5,638 nt of DNA from Candidatus Odinarchaeota archaeon (GCA_021162905.1 JAGGXT010000071.1:1-5638), one strand, 5' to 3'. Positions 1 through 5,616 are shown, numbered from the stretch's first letter. Made by a program: numbers and translations. Notes: generated from the letters alone by a model not told the origin.

Positions 1-17
1 AAATAGATTACTAACTA

Positions 18-1865
18 CTACGATTTATTTTTTGACGCTAGCATAGATTTAGCCCACGAACGTATAGTCATTGCTCTGTCATCGAGCGCACTCTTAAGAT
101 ATTTATCATCATGAGTCAACTCATAGAGTGCCTTATATGCCTTAAGTCTAATCTCGTAGTAATTATCTTTCCTAAGTTCATTTAGGTGCTTTACCGCATT
201 TTCCATATCGATCTTTGATGCAAAATCAAAGAAAGCATCTACAATAATCGGCAGATACTTTTTCTTAATAAACTCATCACTTGGGACGAAGATATCCTTA
301 AGAAGAGTTAGTAAATCAACAGATTTTTTGTTAGAAAGCTTGCCTATCTTGAAATATAAAGCTTGTTTGAAGACTCGTGCTGGGATTTTATCGTATACTG
401 AACATATATCAAATGAGGCAAGGATAAGGCTACGTGCGCTTTCTAATATCTGTCTCGCGGGAATACTTTTTCTATTATCAAAATAATGGAAGAAATTATT
501 AATGAATTTTGTCAGAATGTTTTGGATTTTGCTAATATCTAATGATTTCCGACTCTTAAAACGAGAATTATTAAAGCTGTTTAGGATTTTAATGATCTGA
601 ACTTCATTATTGCGCAGATAATACCCACTAATCCCAGAGAAACGGAGTGCGCTATCGATTGTTAATAAAATAGGTATAAGAAGGATGTAGGAAGAAAGCA
701 CTGATTTCCAGGATTCACTAATCTTTGAACTTTCTTCAATTTCTTTAATTAGTTTGATCTTGTTTTCGTCACTTAAGTATTTTTGTCCGCACATTAACAT
801 CCACAAGGAAACCAATGCAGCTGTATCATAGTACTTACTATCTTTCAAGAGATGCTCAAAAATATGCACTAACTGAAGGACGTCATCAACTTTATCATGA
901 AAGTAGAAAATGCTTGAAACGATAGTATCATAAATTGTTTTTAATCGATACTTTGCGGCGATCATACAGCTAACCAGGCGAAATATTGGGAAATAAATGG
1001 CATGATGAGATAACGGAAGAATAAAGTCATATTTCCTTAAAATACGTCTCTCTTGTTGTTCTATTAAGTTTATTATTTTTTTACTGAGAAGTATAGCGAA
1101 ATCAATTACGTTTTTGTCATGAGGCCTTCTATCTAGCATAAACCTCACAAGAATACCGGTGTATGACAAAAGCTCATTATCAGTGTAATAATCTGGAACA
1201 TACTCGGCTGCAGTTTCACCAAATTCCTCAATAATTTTATCGAATTTTGAGTCGGTTATTTTAAGGTCTTCTCTTAAAAAATCAATGAAATCTCTTTTAA
1301 TTATATCTGAATAAATTCCCTCCTCTTCCTCAACCTCTTCGTCTGATTCTAAGTACACCTCAGTATCTTCATCTATGTCATATGAACCTTCTATATGTTC
1401 TGTATCCGCTTCAAACTCTTCTTCATCTTCTACTGGTGGATACTGTGGCGGTGGCGTACCCCTCTTCTTTAGAAGCTTCCAGTACATCTTCTTTTTTGAC
1501 TTAGCGTGCTTTGTTTCTATAAGCTCTAATTTAAACCACCACTCATCGCCATAGTCAAACAGAAAATACGCAGTCTTCCCAATAATCTTAAATAGGTCCT
1601 GCACTTTTGATTTCTTTACACTAAGCGTCCCCTCTACTGTAGGCTCCATTCCCTCATCAACAAATAATTCAAAAGCATTTTGTACTTTACCAAGATTTGC
1701 AGAATCATAAAACCCAAAAGGATGGTCAAAATTAAAGTTAAAAAGCTCTGTAATCAACCATGCAAAATCATATAAAGACCAATCACTAGAGATTTCTACT
1801 ATCCTATATACTGTAGGTCTGTATCTCATTAAGGTTATCTTTACTACTAATAGATCACTCATCAC
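18..1865 (-). CDS. pRiA4b ORF-3-like domain protein with long helical C-terminal region
   Basis: This is a 615-residue protein of unknown function. Residues about 5-145 resemble the plasmid pRiA4b ORF-3 family: RPTVYRIVEI (16-25) matches its opening strand, HPFGF (48-52) its HLH-F segment, FDYGDEWWFKLEL (103-115) its hallmark YDFGDxW strand, and KRGTPPPQYPP (134-144) its closing proline-rich turn. Residues 145-183 form a strongly acidic linker. The rest (184-615) is predicted mostly helical, and the last 50 residues (IRLKAYKALYEL, then ALDDRAMTIRSWAKSML) read like a HEAT repeat, so the C-terminal part may be an alpha-solenoid. No signal peptide or convincing membrane segment is seen, so it is probably cytoplasmic. 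The first codon is GTG (1863-1865), followed at once by ATG (1860-1862). No Shine-Dalgarno sequence precedes either, and a TATA-like box about 30 bases upstream suggests a leaderless message. It is divergent from the ATPase gene. Domain confidence is good; the role is unknown. Confidence 0.85.
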   Translation of the reverse strand: MMSDLLVVKITLMRYRPTVYRIVEISSDWSLYDFAWLITELFNFNFDHPFGFYDSANLGKVQNAFELFVDEGMEPTVEGTLSVKKSKVQDLFKIIGKTAYFLFDYGDEWWFKLELIETKHAKSKKKMYWKLLKKRGTPPPQYPPVEDEEEFEADTEHIEGSYDIDEDTEVYLESDEEVEEEEGIYSDIIKRDFIDFLREDLKITDSKFDKIIEEFGETAAEYVPDYYTDNELLSYTGILVRFMLDRRPHDKNVIDFAILLSKKIINLIEQQERRILRKYDFILPLSHHAIYFPIFRLVSCMIAAKYRLKTIYDTIVSSIFYFHDKVDDVLQLVHIFEHLLKDSKYYDTAALVSLWMLMCGQKYLSDENKIKLIKEIEESSKISESWKSVLSSYILLIPILLTIDSALRFSGISGYYLRNNEVQIIKILNSFNNSRFKSRKSLDISKIQNILTKFINNFFHYFDNRKSIPARQILESARSLILASFDICSVYDKIPARVFKQALYFKIGKLSNKKSVDLLTLLKDIFVPSDEFIKKKYLPIIVDAFFDFASKIDMENAVKHLNELRKDNYYEIRLKAYKALYELTHDDKYLKSALDDRAMTIRSWAKSMLASKNKS

Positions 1866-1885
1866 AATTAAAATGAAATTAAAAT

Positions 1886-1900
1886 TCTATTTATTTTTTA
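1886..1900 (-). promoter_or_regulatory. TATA-like promoter box of the pRiA4b-like gene
   Basis: On the minus strand this reads TAAAAAATAAATAGA. Its centre lies about 28 bases before the GTG and 31 before the ATG of the downstream gene, the spacing expected of an archaeal TATA box driving a leaderless transcript. The surroundings are AT-rich, so the exact box is uncertain. Confidence 0.45.
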
Positions 1901-2036
1901 GGTAACCGAGTACATGTAAAAATACAGCTCAAAAAATCAAATTTCAGCCCTTTTGAAAAATAAAGCTACGTATTCACTTATCAACCCATGCACATAGATC
2001 CAGAAAAGCCTTCTGAAACCGTTACGATTAGATGGA

Positions 2037-2044
2037 TTTATATA
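2037..2044 (+). promoter_or_regulatory. Strong archaeal TATA box (TTTATATA) before the structured island
   Basis: TTTATATA is the textbook archaeal box A and stands out from its neighbourhood. Counting about 26 bases from its centre puts a transcription start near 2066-2068. The first strong hairpin of the island opens at 2070. No convincing protein gene begins there, so the box may drive a non-coding RNA. Confidence 0.5.
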
Positions 2045-2069
2045 CTTGTTCGGCACATTTAGTATCGGT

Positions 2070-2115
2070 GGCATGCCCTCTCTGCTCTGGCTGCACAGCA
2101 GCCTATGAGGGCGCC
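2070..2115 (+). other. Nested GC-rich stem-loop
   Basis: GGC (2070-2072) pairs with GCC (2113-2115), GCCCTC (2075-2080) pairs perfectly with GAGGGC (2107-2112), and GGCTGC (2089-2094) pairs perfectly with GCAGCC (2098-2103) across an ACA loop. An 8-base by 3-base internal loop separates the two helices. This totals 15 base pairs, almost all G-C, and is the most stable structure in the intergenic region. Confidence 0.6.
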
Positions 2116-2180
2116 TTATCTTCAGATGTGGGCTCTGAGTTTACTCCGAAGGCCCTATTAGAGGCGTCAGCTTCGATGAT

Positions 2181-2243
2181 GGGGAAACGGTTGGTAGATA
2201 AAAACTCACTTATTTCTATGAAAGTCTACCAACCGTGAACCCC
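2181..2243. repeat. Perfect 12-bp inverted repeat with extended GGGG/CCCC stem
   Basis: ACGGTTGGTAGA (2187-2198) is exactly inverted as TCTACCAACCGT (2225-2236) around a 26-base AT-rich loop. Beyond small internal loops (AA against GAA), GGGG (2181-2184) can pair with CCCC (2240-2243). It has no T-run straight after it, so it does not look like a simple terminator. It could be an RNA stem, a protein-binding palindrome between the divergent genes, or a relic of a mobile-element end. Confidence 0.6.
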
Positions 2244-2260
2244 AATTAGTTTATAGCAGC

Positions 2261-2269
2261 ATATAAATA
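2261..2269. promoter_or_regulatory. Possible TATA box (ATATAAATA)
   Basis: ATATAAATA lies between stems 3 and 4 of the island. On the plus strand it would start a transcript near 2292, giving the ATPase gene a leader of about 90 bases. Read on the minus strand it would start near the GGGG/CCCC stem. The sequence is suitable, but nothing shows which direction, if any, is used. Confidence 0.2.
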
Positions 2270-2349
2270 GCATTAGGGATGGAGTTGGGTTCAGTGGATG
2301 TCCGCATTGGTGAGCGGTAAGTGAACATACTCTACTTATCATCGTACCC

Positions 2350-2359
2350 CTTTTTAAAT
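2350..2359 (+). promoter_or_regulatory. TATA box of the ATPase gene (CTTTTTAAAT)
   Basis: CTTTTTAAAT is centred about 28 bases before the TTG start at 2383, so transcription would begin at or very near the start codon. The identical ten bases occur upstream of tnpA on the minus strand (5607-5616). A GAGGG (2370-2374), eight bases before the TTG, resembles a ribosome binding site but would be left out of a leaderless transcript. Confidence 0.45.
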
Positions 2360-2382
2360 CACCACTCTCGAGGGTTACCGGC

Positions 2383-3342
2383 TTGATAAAAACTTTACTC
2401 ATTAGAAATTTTAAATCCATAAAAGAACTATTATTAGAATGCAAAAGAATAAACCTCTTCATAGGGGAGCCAAATACTGGTAAGTCGAATATATTAGAGA
2501 TTATCGGTTTTCTTTCTCACCTATACCATGGAAAAATAAGTGATTTCATTAGATTTGAGAGCTTAATTAATCTCTTTTATGATAACGATTTATCAGAAAA
2601 AATTGTTATTAAAGCTGATAATGAAAAAGTTGAAATGAAATTTAAAGATGGACGTTTTCCAATAACTACTACTAAGAATGGCGAAGAAGTATTACTGGCT
2701 AGTTATACGTATTCTGATCTATCACAAAGAGTACCTACAAGTGATTTTCGGAAATTCAAGTTCTATAGATTTCAAAAACTAAAGCTTTTCCCTAATCAGA
2801 GATCTGATTATCTTGTTCCTCCTCACGGAGAAAACCTACTCACAGTTATCCTAACACATAAAAAGCTAAAAAGTGTAATTAAGCAGATTCTCGATAATTT
2901 CGGTTATCGCCTCGTATTGAATCCCCCAGAAAATAAAATCGCTATTCAGAAAGAATTAGAAGACATAATTGTTGCATTTCCCTATCATCTTCTGTCCGAA
3001 ACTCTACAAAGAATCATTTTCTTCTTAGCTATTCTTCACTCTAATGAGAACTCCATAATAGCTTTTGAGGAGCCCGAAGCTCATACATTTCCGTATTATA
3101 CAAAATTTATCGCCGAAAGAATAGCTCTCGATAACAAAGGCAACCAATTCTTTATATCAACTCATAATCCATACTTTGTAATCTCAATACTCGAAAAATC
3201 TCCAAAAGGAGACGTCAACATTCTACTCACGTACTTAGATAATTACCAAACAAAAGTTAAAACACTAACACAACAAAAAATAGAAGAGCTCCTAGATCTT
3301 GGTGCAGATATCTTTTTCAATATCAAAACGTTTTTGGAGTGA
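2383..3342 (+). CDS. OLD/RecF-like AAA family ATPase
   Basis: This is a 319-residue ABC-type AAA ATPase of the AAA_15/AAA_21 group, related to the ATPase halves of OLD and RecF/SMC-like proteins. The N-terminus MIKTLLIRNFKSIKE is the typical first strand. Walker A is GEPNTGKSN (28-36, lysine 34). HGENLL (148-153) matches a conserved segment of the family. The signature region is LLSETLQR (203-210). Walker B is SIIAFEEPEAH (224-234) with acidic pair E229/E230, and the H-loop is ISTHNP (258-263, H261). It therefore probably binds and hydrolyses ATP as a dimer. There is no TOPRIM nuclease domain and the protein is short, so any effector would be a separate protein. The TTG start is chosen because translation from it gives the canonical N-terminus and no ATG lies nearby. 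The family often belongs to phage-defence or toxin-like modules; the role here is inferred only. Its stop overlaps a possible GTG start (3339-3342). Confidence 0.9.
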   Translation: MIKTLLIRNFKSIKELLLECKRINLFIGEPNTGKSNILEIIGFLSHLYHGKISDFIRFESLINLFYDNDLSEKIVIKADNEKVEMKFKDGRFPITTTKNGEEVLLASYTYSDLSQRVPTSDFRKFKFYRFQKLKLFPNQRSDYLVPPHGENLLTVILTHKKLKSVIKQILDNFGYRLVLNPPENKIAIQKELEDIIVAFPYHLLSETLQRIIFFLAILHSNENSIIAFEEPEAHTFPYYTKFIAERIALDNKGNQFFISTHNPYFVISILEKSPKGDVNILLTYLDNYQTKVKTLTQQKIEELLDLGADIFFNIKTFLE

Positions 3343-3383
3343 TTATAATACCAGTCGTTAAATGTAAACCTGGTTCTTTATAA
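3339..3383 (+). pseudogene. Possible truncated start of a second gene coupled to the ATPase
   Basis: The ATPase stop overlaps a GTG in a GTGA arrangement typical of translationally coupled genes. The frame opened by that GTG encodes MIIIPVVKCKPGSL and stops at TAA (3381-3383). The hydrophobic IIIPVV start resembles the opening strand of many small proteins, so this may be the stump of a partner or effector gene cut off by a deletion. Fourteen codons are far too few to assign a family, and chance is a serious alternative. Confidence 0.15.
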
Positions 3384-3412
3384 TTCACTGCGATCTCATA
3401 ATTGTTCGTTCT

Positions 3413-3661
3413 TTATAGTCTACGCAATTCGTCTATAAAAGCTTCTCGCGATTTAAATTTTAACCCATGCTTTTTCATTCTCTCAAAGTGTGAGACATTC
3501 CCCGAAATTAAAACAAGGCCTTCAGTTATAGCTGTCGCACCTATTGCTATATCCCTAAACTCCAATTTTTCACATGCTTCGAGAGCGAGACATCAATCTC
3601 CAGCATTTTTTCTAATATCTCTTGAGTCAGGATAATACTTGCAAAAGCTCTTTCAATTGCA
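3413..3661 (-). pseudogene. PIN-domain (VapC-like) toxin remnant, frameshifted and cut by the IS element
   Basis: The frame ending at TAA 3413-3415 encodes EACEKLEFRDIAIGATA, then ITEGLVLISGNVSHFERM, and ends in FIDELRRL. This matches the C-terminal half of PIN-domain ribonucleases: RD-IAIGATA carries the third conserved acidic residue, and SGNVSHFERM corresponds to the TrNxxdF strand. In this frame an in-frame TGA occurs at 3593-3595. Just upstream, a different frame encodes GAIERAFASIILTQEILEKM followed by LEID, which looks like the middle of the same protein, so a frameshift (perhaps with a small deletion) separates the halves. Near 3662 the homology gives way to the IS607 right end; the N-terminal part should lie beyond the left end of the element, outside the window. 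VapC toxins cleave RNA and pair with an antitoxin; none is visible. The gene is inactive as it stands. Confidence 0.7.
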
Positions 3662-3664
3662 CCC

Positions 3665-3689
3665 TTTGTCTCTGTGATATCCGTTTGTC
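3665..3689. repeat. Right-end TTTGTC repeat pair
   Basis: TTTGTC occurs at 3665-3670 and again at 3684-3689, 19 bases apart, just inside the proposed right end; on the transposon strand these read GACAAA. A matching TTTGTC lies near the left end. IS607 recombinases bind short subterminal repeats, so these are candidate TnpA sites. A six-base motif in AT-rich DNA can recur by chance. Confidence 0.3.
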
Positions 3690-3742
3690 CCTACCGCATC
3701 ATTTCGGTTGAAATCGGCTCATTCAGTATCAGCAGTAGGGAC
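3687..3742 (-). repeat. Right-end hairpin containing the tnpB stop codon
   Basis: On the minus strand GTCCCTACTGC (3732-3742) pairs with GCGGTAGGGAC (3687-3697) over 11 positions, with one U-G wobble in RNA. The loop holds an inner ATTTC-AACC-GAAAT hairpin. The TAG stop of tnpB (3691-3693) lies in the distal arm. Position and shape fit the 3' scaffold of an omega RNA. Confidence 0.6.
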
Positions 3743-4935
3743 TTTCTCCTCATCCATTCCTTCATTGGTAGCACGGCTACCTCCAGACTGGAATCATTGG
3801 GCATCGGGGCGAACGGCACACGCCCCTTTAAAGTGACTTTCTTCTTGAGATTCAAAACTGCTACTACATCCCTCCCGAAGATTTTCCCGCACTTCTTACA
3901 ATAAAGTTGCCTCGGGGCATCGCCCCTCATCAGCTTGGAGCCACAATACGGGCAAATTGAGGATGTCCTCTTCGGGTTCACCGTGAGCCACATAACCCCT
4001 TTTTCCTCGCATTTCTCTATGATTGTTTTGAGGAGCGTTCTAAATCCAGCCTGATATATTCGATGCCTCAGCTTCTTGCTGCGAATGCTTCTTATCATAT
4101 TCTCTGGACACTTCTTCGGGAGCTTCTCCAGCGCCACCACAGCGTCCGCTTGCTTCGCAGTATTAGCTATGATGTTCGCTAGTTTCAGTCTTCTATCCTT
4201 TTTCTTGTTTCTTTCGTTGTTGCGGAGCGTCCTTTTGAGCTGTCTGTCACTCTTTATGCTCTGGGCCACCTCTCTGTATCCGCTATATCCCAGTGTTATC
4301 CTCTTAATGTCTGTGAGCAAAACAAAAACTCGATTGGACACCTTTACAGTCACATTGCTCTCATTTATGTCCACAGATACAATCGATGGCGAGCCGGTTC
4401 TCTGCTGGACTTCCTTTTCAAACATAAAATAAACGAGAATCCTTCTGTGTTCATAGTCCAGCTTTACCTTTGGTTGCATCCTCAGTTTCCAGCCAGAGTT
4501 AAGATACTTCCAATATAGCTTGTGGGGCTCTAGTGGTATGTATAGAGGCCCCCGGTGCGTCGCAATTCTAATCGTTGTTCTGCCAATAAGTTTCCAGAGG
4601 TGGTCGTCCAGCCAGATGCTAATGCTGTTGACTTCGGGTCTCTCGGTCTTTGCGATTCCTATTTTTCTGAGTTTCAAGAAGCTCTTTATCCTCGTTGATG
4701 CATCCTGGCAGGCAGTATGGATATAGTGGCTTGGGAGTTTCGGATACTTGCCTCTCAGCTCCCGATACTTCCGCTTTTTCAGCCCGGTGAACGGCTTTAT
4801 GTTGTTTCTGAACCCGAAATTCACAAGCTCAGCAACAATTTTCCTATATGTCTCTTCGAGCTCCCTGAGAATTGCAAATTTTCTCTGCGTTAGAGTGATG
4901 CTTGGAACTATGACGGTTCTGGAGAGTGTGGTCAT
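3691..4935 (-). CDS. tnpB: TnpB, RNA-guided endonuclease of the IS607 element
   Basis: TnpB is the Cas12-related nuclease of IS200/IS605 and IS607 elements; it cuts DNA matching an omega RNA guide and helps keep the element at its site. The protein is 414 residues, normal for the family. The N-terminal half (1-180) is the RNA/DNA-binding region. RuvC motifs follow: VSVDINESN (D189), VALEKLPK (E270) and GRDVVAVLNL (D356), so the catalytic triad is intact. The zinc finger lies between the last two, with C328/C331 in CPYCG and C346/C349 in CKKCG, preceded by the usual TSS. The ATG (4933-4935) overlaps the tnpA stop as ATGA, and GAGGT lies nine bases upstream, so translation is probably coupled to tnpA. 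No frameshift or internal stop is seen. The 3' end doubles as the probable omega RNA template. It appears functional. Confidence 0.95.
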   Translation of the reverse strand: MTTLSRTVIVPSITLTQRKFAILRELEETYRKIVAELVNFGFRNNIKPFTGLKKRKYRELRGKYPKLPSHYIHTACQDASTRIKSFLKLRKIGIAKTERPEVNSISIWLDDHLWKLIGRTTIRIATHRGPLYIPLEPHKLYWKYLNSGWKLRMQPKVKLDYEHRRILVYFMFEKEVQQRTGSPSIVSVDINESNVTVKVSNRVFVLLTDIKRITLGYSGYREVAQSIKSDRQLKRTLRNNERNKKKDRRLKLANIIANTAKQADAVVALEKLPKKCPENMIRSIRSKKLRHRIYQAGFRTLLKTIIEKCEEKGVMWLTVNPKRTSSICPYCGSKLMRGDAPRQLYCKKCGKIFGRDVVAVLNLKKKVTLKGRVPFAPMPNDSSLEVAVLPMKEWMRRKSLLLILNEPISTEMMR

Positions 4936-5570
4936 TCTTTTTCGACCTCATCTATGAGCTTTTTCACGCCCTCAACAAATTTCTTCTTCTTGTGGCTCCT
5001 CATCCCATACAGCCGACCAGCAAATGAGGTTACTATCGCAATTAAATCCTCCACAAGTTCTTGATACACATCCTTAGGCTCCTCTCCAAAAACGACCTCG
5101 ATTCTCGCTCCAAACTTCCTAAAGAAGAAGTCGAGATACTCAAAACCAAACCTAGTCAGCCTATCCTTACAGGTAATAACGACGGCATCGACTTGATGGT
5201 TTGCAACAAACTCGAATAGTCTGAGCAAGTTCTTTCTGTTCGTTTTCAATCCACTAGCGACATCTTTGAGGACGGCGACAACATTGTACCCCTTGGTGGA
5301 GCAGTAGTTTAGGAGGACCTCAATTTGCCTTTCTAAATCTTCTTTCTGGTCGCTGGAGCCAACTCTGGCGTAGATGACCGCACGAATTGAGGTGTCTTTT
5401 CTCCCGCCTAGGATTCTTTCGACCTCGCTTTTGGGGATTCTCCATCTTCCAGTAGGAGTTTTGATTGCTTTGATTGTTCCGTTGTATATCCATCGTTTCA
5501 ATGTAATGTAACTTATCCCCAGGATCTTGCAGACCTCTTTTAGGCGTAGTAGTTTTTCCAATTGTATCAC
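4932..5570 (-). CDS. tnpA: IS607 TnpA serine recombinase with the catalytic serine replaced by glycine
   Basis: This is the transposase of IS607 elements, a 212-residue serine recombinase with normal family order. Residues 8-53 are a MerR-like helix-turn-helix (LRLKEVCKILGISYITLKRW, then the wing TGRWRIPKSEV). The catalytic domain follows: VIYARVGSSDQKEDLERQ (65-82), DRLTRFGFEYL (136-146) and the C-terminal helix with GRLYGMRSHKKKK (185-197). Family members have YARVSS-x-DQ, where the first serine attacks DNA. Here it is glycine 71 (codon GGC, complement of 5358-5360), one base from AGC. R69, D136, R137 and R140 remain. No insertion shifts the alignment, because the V-to-DQ distance is unchanged. 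The protein should bind DNA but probably cannot cleave it unless S72 substitutes. The start is GTG (5568-5570) with no clear ribosome binding site. The stop overlaps tnpB. Confidence 0.95.
   Translation of the reverse strand: MIQLEKLLRLKEVCKILGISYITLKRWIYNGTIKAIKTPTGRWRIPKSEVERILGGRKDTSIRAVIYARVGSSDQKEDLERQIEVLLNYCSTKGYNVVAVLKDVASGLKTNRKNLLRLFEFVANHQVDAVVITCKDRLTRFGFEYLDFFFRKFGARIEVVFGEEPKDVYQELVEDLIAIVTSFAGRLYGMRSHKKKKFVEGVKKLIDEVEKE
4945..4949 (-). promoter_or_regulatory. Ribosome binding site of tnpB (GAGGT)
   Basis: GAGGT on the minus strand lies nine bases before the tnpB ATG and inside the last codons of tnpA. It matches the archaeal anti-Shine-Dalgarno sequence and supports the ATG at 4933-4935 as the real start within a coupled tnpA-tnpB message. 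Confidence 0.6.
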
Positions 5571-5580
5571 TTTAATACTT

Positions 5581-5606
5581 TTTGATATAATAAGAAATCA
5601 TTTGTC
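5581..5606. repeat. Left-end TTTGTC/TTTGAT repeat pair
   Basis: TTTGTC (5601-5606) and the related TTTGAT (5581-5586) are 20 bases apart in the tnpA leader, mirroring the 19-base pair of TTTGTC copies at the right end. They may be subterminal recombinase-binding sites. Support is weak because the motifs are short. Confidence 0.25.
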
Positions 5607-5616
5607 ATTTAAAAAG
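5607..5616 (-). promoter_or_regulatory. TATA box of tnpA (CTTTTTAAAT)
   Basis: On the minus strand this is CTTTTTAAAT, identical to the box before the ATPase gene. It is centred about 41 bases before the tnpA GTG, giving a leader of roughly 15 bases. It lies inside the element, so the transposon carries its own promoter for tnpA-tnpB. Confidence 0.45.

Larger units (their letters stand above)
2067..2355 (+). ncRNA. Candidate structured non-coding RNA of unknown family
   Basis: A G+C-rich island lies in an AT-rich gap. It starts about 26 bases after a TTTATATA box and contains successive stem-loops. Stem 1 (2070-2115) nests GCCCTC/GAGGGC around GGCTGC-ACA-GCAGCC, closed by GGC/GCC. Stem 2 (2130-2155) has GGGC/GCCC around GAG-TTTA-CTC. 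Stem 3 (2181-2243) has a perfect 12-bp arm plus GGGG/CCCC. Stem 4 (2289-2326) has GTTCA/TGAAC around CCGC/GCGG. A five-T run at 2351-2355 could end the transcript, which would be about 290 bases. I looked for conserved motifs of SRP RNA, RNase P RNA, 5S rRNA and tRNA and found none. An alternative is the decayed 3' end of a tnpB-type element on the opposite strand, since such ends carry hairpin-rich omega RNA. The structure is visible; the transcription and strand are inferred. Confidence 0.35.
3662..3830 (-). ncRNA. Putative omega RNA (TnpB guide RNA) at the tnpB 3' end
   Basis: TnpB proteins use a guide RNA made from the 3' end of their own gene and the element's right end; the guide is copied from flanking DNA. 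Here the last part of tnpB on the minus strand is full of stems: GGGGCG/CGCCCC (3806-3826), a short palindrome at 3782-3792, GGTAGC-CGT-GCTACC (3767-3781), and a long terminal hairpin (3687-3742) that contains the tnpB stop codon. The 5' end of the RNA is not determined. If the element ends at GG (3662-3663), the guide would begin TGCAATTGAAAG and match the interrupted PIN gene. The structures are seen directly; the function is inferred from TnpB biology. Confidence 0.5.

Noticed and set aside
2032..2238. 68-codon open frame on the plus strand with a CPLCSGC cysteine cluster
   Set aside because: The promoter-like TTTATATA lies inside its start, there is no ribosome binding site, the composition is not protein-like, and it runs through the hairpins. 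The cysteines are probably chance.
2181..2243. Kink-turn or box C/D RNA reading of the GGGG/CCCC stem and nearby GATGATG
   Set aside because: The internal loop (AA against GAA) lacks the three-base bulge with tandem G-A pairs, and no properly spaced C, D', C' and D boxes were found.
2197..2394. GATAAAAACT repeated at 2197-2206 and 2385-2394
   Set aside because: A ten-base AT-rich match, one copy in a hairpin loop and the other in the first codons of the ATPase gene; probably chance.
2226..2462. 78-codon open frame on the minus strand
   Set aside because: It overlaps the N-terminus of the well-supported ATPase gene on the opposite strand, and its product shows no recognisable domain.
3373..3417. 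GTTCTTTATA repeated at 3373-3382 and 3408-3417
   Set aside because: Only two copies of a short AT-rich word around the end of the PIN remnant; no array or other structure supports a function.
3402..3635. 77-codon open frame on the plus strand
   Set aside because: It is antisense to the PIN remnant, whose minus-strand translation matches known PIN features; the plus-strand product does not.
3674..4957. Several plus-strand open frames opposite tnpB, some rich in leucine and serine that could pass for membrane proteins
   Set aside because: They mirror the codon pattern of tnpB, which has full motif support, and have no promoter or ribosome binding site of their own.
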